Positions 60,485 through 64,000 of a stretch of 64,000 nucleotides of DNA are shown here, one piece after another; the first letter of the stretch is position 1, and each line of letters starts with the position of its first letter. The notes beneath the pieces were generated by a model. That model had not been told where the DNA came from, did not search any database, and saw only the letters and a program-made list of their open reading frames with translations. The translations under genes and the position numbers were made by a program. This DNA is from Natrinema longum (GTDB lineage Archaea > Halobacteriota > Halobacteria > Halobacteriales > Natrialbaceae), in assembly GCF_017352095.1 (NCBI RefSeq), contig NZ_CP071463.1:2294001-2358000 (forward strand), given 5' to 3'.

Positions 60485-63391
60485 TTAGTGTGCTGGTTCG
60501 ACTGCGGCGGGTGTGATCGATTCAGCCGTTTCGGTGGTAGTCGCACCGTCGGTCGTCGACTCGGAGTCGCTCGATTCCGTGGTCTCGTCGGTCCCGGTGG
60601 TTTCGTTGCCGGTCGTTTCGTTGCCTTCCGTTGGCTCCTGCGTCTCGAGTTCCGAAAGCTCGACATCGACTGTGTCACCGTTGACGACGGCGGTCTCGGG
60701 CACGCTCGTCTCGCCACGATACTGGACAGCGCCATCGTCGCCAGGCACCACAGCGCCGACGCTGTAATTACCGAGCGCTTCGACGCTGCTGTTGGTGTGG
60801 CCGTCGTCGACGCCGAGTGCGTCGTTGGTCGCGTACGGAACGGTCACCTCGAAGCTACCGTCCTCGGCGAGCTCCGTCTGCTGTGTGTACGTGAACGTTC
60901 GACCGGTATCGGCCTGGAGTTCGACCGAGGTCCCGACCGTCGCGTTGGCGGCGTCGATCCCGCTCGTGTCGTCGATGCTCCCGGTAATCGTCGCTCCCTC
61001 GACGCGCTCGAAGGTCTTCACCGACGACGTAACGTGAGCGTCCCACAGCTGGATACCGGACAGCTGTGTGACTGCATCGTTACTGCGGGCCGCCGCGAGT
61101 TGCCGCTGGATCCCCTGCGTTTGATTGTTCCATCCCGAGCTCGTGAGCTGCAGCGAATTCCGCGGGTACGGGGTCCCACGTACCATCATACTCCCGACGA
61201 TCGCGTACTCGTCGCTCTCGTGGACGAGTCGGTACTGTTCCATTCCCGTGGCGTCATCGAGATACAGCGACGCCATCGTCGTATTGTCGTAGTTGCTGTT
61301 CATGCTCGGCAACTCCCTCGTGTTGTTGCCGACCTGGTACTGTTCATTCCCGACGTACGACCTGTACTCGGGGCCGGACCATCGGGTAATCGCACTGAAC
61401 TTCCCGCCGGCCATCTGATCGTCGATCATCACGTAGCGGATCTCCTCGTCGGTCTCGTTGCCGTCGACGAGGCTCTCGAGTTCCGCGTCGGATTTGTCGG
61501 CGACGGAGCCGCCAGCGGCGATCCCATCGAGGATCAGTTCCGCTCGTTCCTCGGAGCCCGCAGTCAAGTACGCCGACGACGATCGTGCGTTCTGCTGGAA
61601 CGGGTTCGAGTGGGGGATCCGTTCGCTCTGCGTGGTTATCAGGTGGCCGTAGTCCCACCACGACATCACGCCGTAGGACCCGTCCGGATACTCGTAATCA
61701 CCGTCTCCAGGGCTGTACGCGCCGTGGTAATCGAGTTGATCGGCGTTGTTCGGCTCGCCGTAGTTGCCCGGAGCAGGGGTGTTCTCCGCGAGCCAGTGAT
61801 TCGACTCCTCCCAGGTCGTGGCGCTTCCATGCGGTTCGGTGTTCTCGGCAGTGCTCCATGCAGTCGCCGTGGCCAGCGGTGGCAACAACGGTGCGAACAG
61901 GAGGAGCACGACTAAGACGACGACGATGACCTGATAGGTTTCGACCTGTCGGAGCGACTCGAGGCTCCCGGTGAGATCCAGATCGAAGAGCCTGACGAGT
62001 TCCGCGACGAACGCAGCGTTGACGATTGCGACGGCGAGCAGGAGGTAGTACGAGAAGCGAACCTGTGTCGCCGCCATGCTGATCAAGAACAGCGACCAGA
62101 CGATGATCAGGGTGTGCTCGGCACGTAATTTCCGGTCGAACAGCGGCCGGATCGCGAGGAATGCGAGGCCGGCGAGCATCGTATAGAACGCGCTGCCGAA
62201 CTCCCGGAAGACGCTCCCGAAGAAGTCCTCGGGTGGCGTTGCTTCCTGGATCGTGAGGTCGGTCGTCGCTCCACCGAACGGGAGCATACGGCGGGTCGCG
62301 TTTCCGATGATGGTGTCGAACAGTCCCGGAAGGACGAGCCACATCACCAGCAACGCTGCGCCGATGAGTCCACCGACGGCGACAGGATAGTACGCGCGCT
62401 CGAGGTCGCGGTCGTTCCACTGGCGGGCCAGCCATGCCATGAAGACACAGCCAGCGGCGACGAGAAGGGCCGTCAGCGGCTGGAGGAGGCCGAAGCTCGT
62501 CGAACTCGTACTACCGGGTCGCTCTATCAACAGTGCCGTCAGGACGGCGGTCACGCCGAGACTCACCGCGCCGACGAAGGCGACGTGATCCGGCGAGATC
62601 CCGCGGAGGTAATCGAGACAGAGCTGTACGGTGAAGAAGACGCCGAAGATACCGATCAGCAGGACCGCGGACGGCCAGACCCAGATGTACAGCGTGAGCG
62701 CGAGGCCGGCGAGCCCGCTGTAGAGGGCGGGTGTCCGGAGCGCGTCCCAGTCCCCGTCGACGACCAGTTCGTAGATCGGCTTTTCGCGTTCCGCCACGGT
62801 GAGCGCGACCATCATCGCGAGGACGGCGATCGCCATGAACAGGACCTCACCGACGTGGTGGTCGAGCTGTCCGACCGTCGAACGTGCGAGGAACTGTCCC
62901 TTCGCGAGCGCGAGGACGAGTACGGCGACGATGCCGCCGATCGTCCCGCCGAGCCGGCGACCGGCATAAAAGACCGGGATCGCCACGAGTGCGGCCATCA
63001 CCGGAATCGCGAGCAGAGAAACGGCGTACAGCGTCTCGGTGGACGGATCGCCGAGCCCGACGATCATCGCCGCGGTGACGATGAGCTGGTCGAACAACGT
63101 CCCGAACTGCCCCACGTAGTTTCCGGACGGGAATCCCGTCCAGACCTCGTAGGGCATCGTCCGTGGATAGTTCTCGGCCGTCCAGCTGATCGTTCGCCAC
63201 TGATACCACGAGTCGATCCCGGCCAGCGCGGGCGTGCCGTCGTCGGTGATGAACCGCCCGTACGCCTGGGTTCGCAACCAGACCATAAACAGCATCACGA
63301 CCCCGAGAACGGGGAGATGATACCATTCCCGCCACGTCTCGAGGATGGAGGTTTCGGTCCCGTCCTCGACGTGTTCTGTGTCGGTACTCAT
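60485..63391 (-). CDS. aglB: Oligosaccharyltransferase AglB
   Basis: A 968-residue enzyme that transfers a lipid-linked glycan to Asn of secreted proteins, including the S-layer. About 13 N-terminal membrane helices begin after residue 35. Metal-site motifs include GIDSWYQWRTISWT and TVGQLDHHVGEVL. The catalytic WWDYG motif is seen in GVMSWWDYGHLITTQSERIP at about residue 575-580. The C-terminal about 300 residues are an exposed acidic domain ending in a Glu/Thr/Ser-rich tail. Start 63391 (MSTDTEHVED) follows a TATA element. Confidence 0.94.
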   Translation of the reverse strand: MSTDTEHVEDGTETSILETWREWYHLPVLGVVMLFMVWLRTQAYGRFITDDGTPALAGIDSWYQWRTISWTAENYPRTMPYEVWTGFPSGNYVGQFGTLFDQLIVTAAMIVGLGDPSTETLYAVSLLAIPVMAALVAIPVFYAGRRLGGTIGGIVAVLVLALAKGQFLARSTVGQLDHHVGEVLFMAIAVLAMMVALTVAEREKPIYELVVDGDWDALRTPALYSGLAGLALTLYIWVWPSAVLLIGIFGVFFTVQLCLDYLRGISPDHVAFVGAVSLGVTAVLTALLIERPGSTSSTSFGLLQPLTALLVAAGCVFMAWLARQWNDRDLERAYYPVAVGGLIGAALLVMWLVLPGLFDTIIGNATRRMLPFGGATTDLTIQEATPPEDFFGSVFREFGSAFYTMLAGLAFLAIRPLFDRKLRAEHTLIIVWSLFLISMAATQVRFSYYLLLAVAIVNAAFVAELVRLFDLDLTGSLESLRQVETYQVIVVVLVVLLLFAPLLPPLATATAWSTAENTEPHGSATTWEESNHWLAENTPAPGNYGEPNNADQLDYHGAYSPGDGDYEYPDGSYGVMSWWDYGHLITTQSERIPHSNPFQQNARSSSAYLTAGSEERAELILDGIAAGGSVADKSDAELESLVDGNETDEEIRYVMIDDQMAGGKFSAITRWSGPEYRSYVGNEQYQVGNNTRELPSMNSNYDNTTMASLYLDDATGMEQYRLVHESDEYAIVGSMMVRGTPYPRNSLQLTSSGWNNQTQGIQRQLAAARSNDAVTQLSGIQLWDAHVTSSVKTFERVEGATITGSIDDTSGIDAANATVGTSVELQADTGRTFTYTQQTELAEDGSFEVTVPYATNDALGVDDGHTNSSVEALGNYSVGAVVPGDDGAVQYRGETSVPETAVVNGDTVDVELSELETQEPTEGNETTGNETTGTDETTESSDSESTTDGATTTETAESITPAAVEPAH

Positions 63392-63411
63392 TAGGTTGCA
63401 CCAGACCCAAC

Positions 63412-63541
63412 CCAAGAATAAGTCTTGTTATATACTCGTGGAGTCGCTGACACTCGCTCCCCGATAGACCTCTCCCCTCGCTCAGCCCAGTACCGTGATC
63501 CTCGTTATAACGAGCCCACGTGAACGAAAAAGCTTATTCTG
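63412..63541. promoter_or_regulatory. Divergent aglB / glycosyltransferase promoters
   Basis: On the minus strand GACTTATTCTTGG (about 63413-63425) lies about 25-30 bp before the aglB ATG. On the plus strand AAAAAGCTTATTCTGG (63527-63542) lies 25-35 bp before the glycosyltransferase ATG. The two share the core CTTATTCT, so they may be matched promoters driven by the same transcription factor. Confidence 0.45.
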
Positions 63542-63564
63542 GCCTCTCCGAAATCCGTTTCCCA

Positions 63565-64000
63565 ATGAAGGTCTCCGTCGTCATTTGTACCTACGCGATG
63601 GAACGCTACGACGTCTTCTCGGAGTGTGTCGATAGCGTCCTCGCCCAGACGTACGACCCACTCGAGATCGTTCTCGTCGTCGACGGCAACGAGCCGGTCT
63701 TCGAGCGCGTCCAGGAGGATTACGGCGACCTCGACGACGTCGTCCTCCACTGTAACGAGGAGAATCAGGGGATTTCCTACAGTCGAACTCGCGGGGCGAA
63801 GATCGCGACGGGGGACGTGGTCGCGTTCATCGACGACGACGCTGTCGCCGAGCCCGACTGGATCGCTGAACTGGCTCGGGTCTACGACGAGACGGACGCG
63901 ATCGCGGTCGGCGGCCACGTCGCGCCCGACTGGGTCACCGACAAACCCGATTTCTTCCCCGAAGAGTTCTACTGGCTCGTCGGGTGTGACGAGCGCGGAA
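63565..64000 (+). CDS. Family 2 glycosyltransferase (AglG/AglE type), truncated by window edge
   Basis: The first 145 residues are visible: VSVVICTYAMERYDVFSECV, EIVLVVDGNEPVFERV, NEENQGISYSRTRGAKIATG, the metal motif DDDAVAEPDW and VGGHVAPDW. This is the GT-A domain of archaeal Agl glycosyltransferases. Divergent to aglB, it probably adds a sugar to the dolichol-linked N-glycan. Confidence 0.88.
   Translation, partial: MKVSVVICTYAMERYDVFSECVDSVLAQTYDPLEIVLVVDGNEPVFERVQEDYGDLDDVVLHCNEENQGISYSRTRGAKIATGDVVAFIDDDAVAEPDWIAELARVYDETDAIAVGGHVAPDWVTDKPDFFPEEFYWLVGCDERG

Noticed and set aside
1-64000. CRISPR arrays, rRNA or tRNA genes, complete insertion sequences
   Set aside because: No regularly spaced repeats, no rRNA-like stretches, no convincing tRNA cloverleaf with a TTCRA arm, and no intact transposase were found on reading.

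Overview
This window is chromosomal DNA of a halophilic archaeon (class Halobacteria), most likely of the Natrialbales/Natrialbaceae type. The class rests on the high GC content, strongly acidic proteins, archaeal TATA-like promoters with very short leaders, gas-vesicle genes, AglB, the GpdABC glycerol-3-phosphate dehydrogenase and a CTP-type RbkR riboflavin kinase. The family is an inference.

Layout. 0-14 kb is housekeeping: a truncated TrmB-like regulator, a Na+/Ca2+ exchanger, aroE, pabB-pabA and pabC (folate; split by about 2.1 kb of AT-rich debris holding a frameshifted membrane-protein gene), an MFS permease, a DUF502 protein, ilvE, and rbkR-ribB. 14.2-26.7 kb is a cell-surface glycan cluster: four glycosyltransferases interleaved with five alkaline-phosphatase-superfamily enzymes, a flippase and an FkbM-type methyltransferase. 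27-42 kb is the most interesting part: gvpFGHIJKLM on the + strand and gvpACNO on the - strand enclose a complete-looking photo/chemosensory module (Htr transducer, sensory-rhodopsin-like protein, PH-SHOCT protein, CheW, CheY, CheA, double CheC, CheD). 42-51 kb carries taw1, small membrane/lipoproteins, a creatininase-family protein, a membrane-anchored winged-helix protein and phosphoglycolate phosphatase. 48.4-55.8 kb is glycerol catabolism (glpX-like, glpK, divergent gpdABC). 55.8-59.3 kb holds a Cdc6/Orc1-like ATPase with a defective P-loop, a CHAT-domain protease and a 44-residue hydrophobic protein. 59.4-64 kb is N-glycosylation: a DUF368 polyprenyl-phosphate-transporter-like protein, AglB and the start of a family 2 glycosyltransferase.

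How the genes may work together. The gas-vesicle block appears to have a sensory apparatus built into it, and no GvpD or GvpE regulator is present between the two gvp operons. The rhodopsin keeps the retinal lysine and retinal-cage aromatics but has Gln at the usual counter-ion Asp, Lys at the helix C Arg, and Ala where sensory rhodopsin II has its signalling Thr. CheD lacks its catalytic His and Thr, only one of four CheC phosphatase signatures is intact, and no CheR or CheB is encoded here. I read this as a diverged light- or stimulus-responsive system dedicated to buoyancy control rather than a copy of the general chemotaxis system. That link is inference from gene position and residue changes; the genes and residues themselves are read directly from the sequence.
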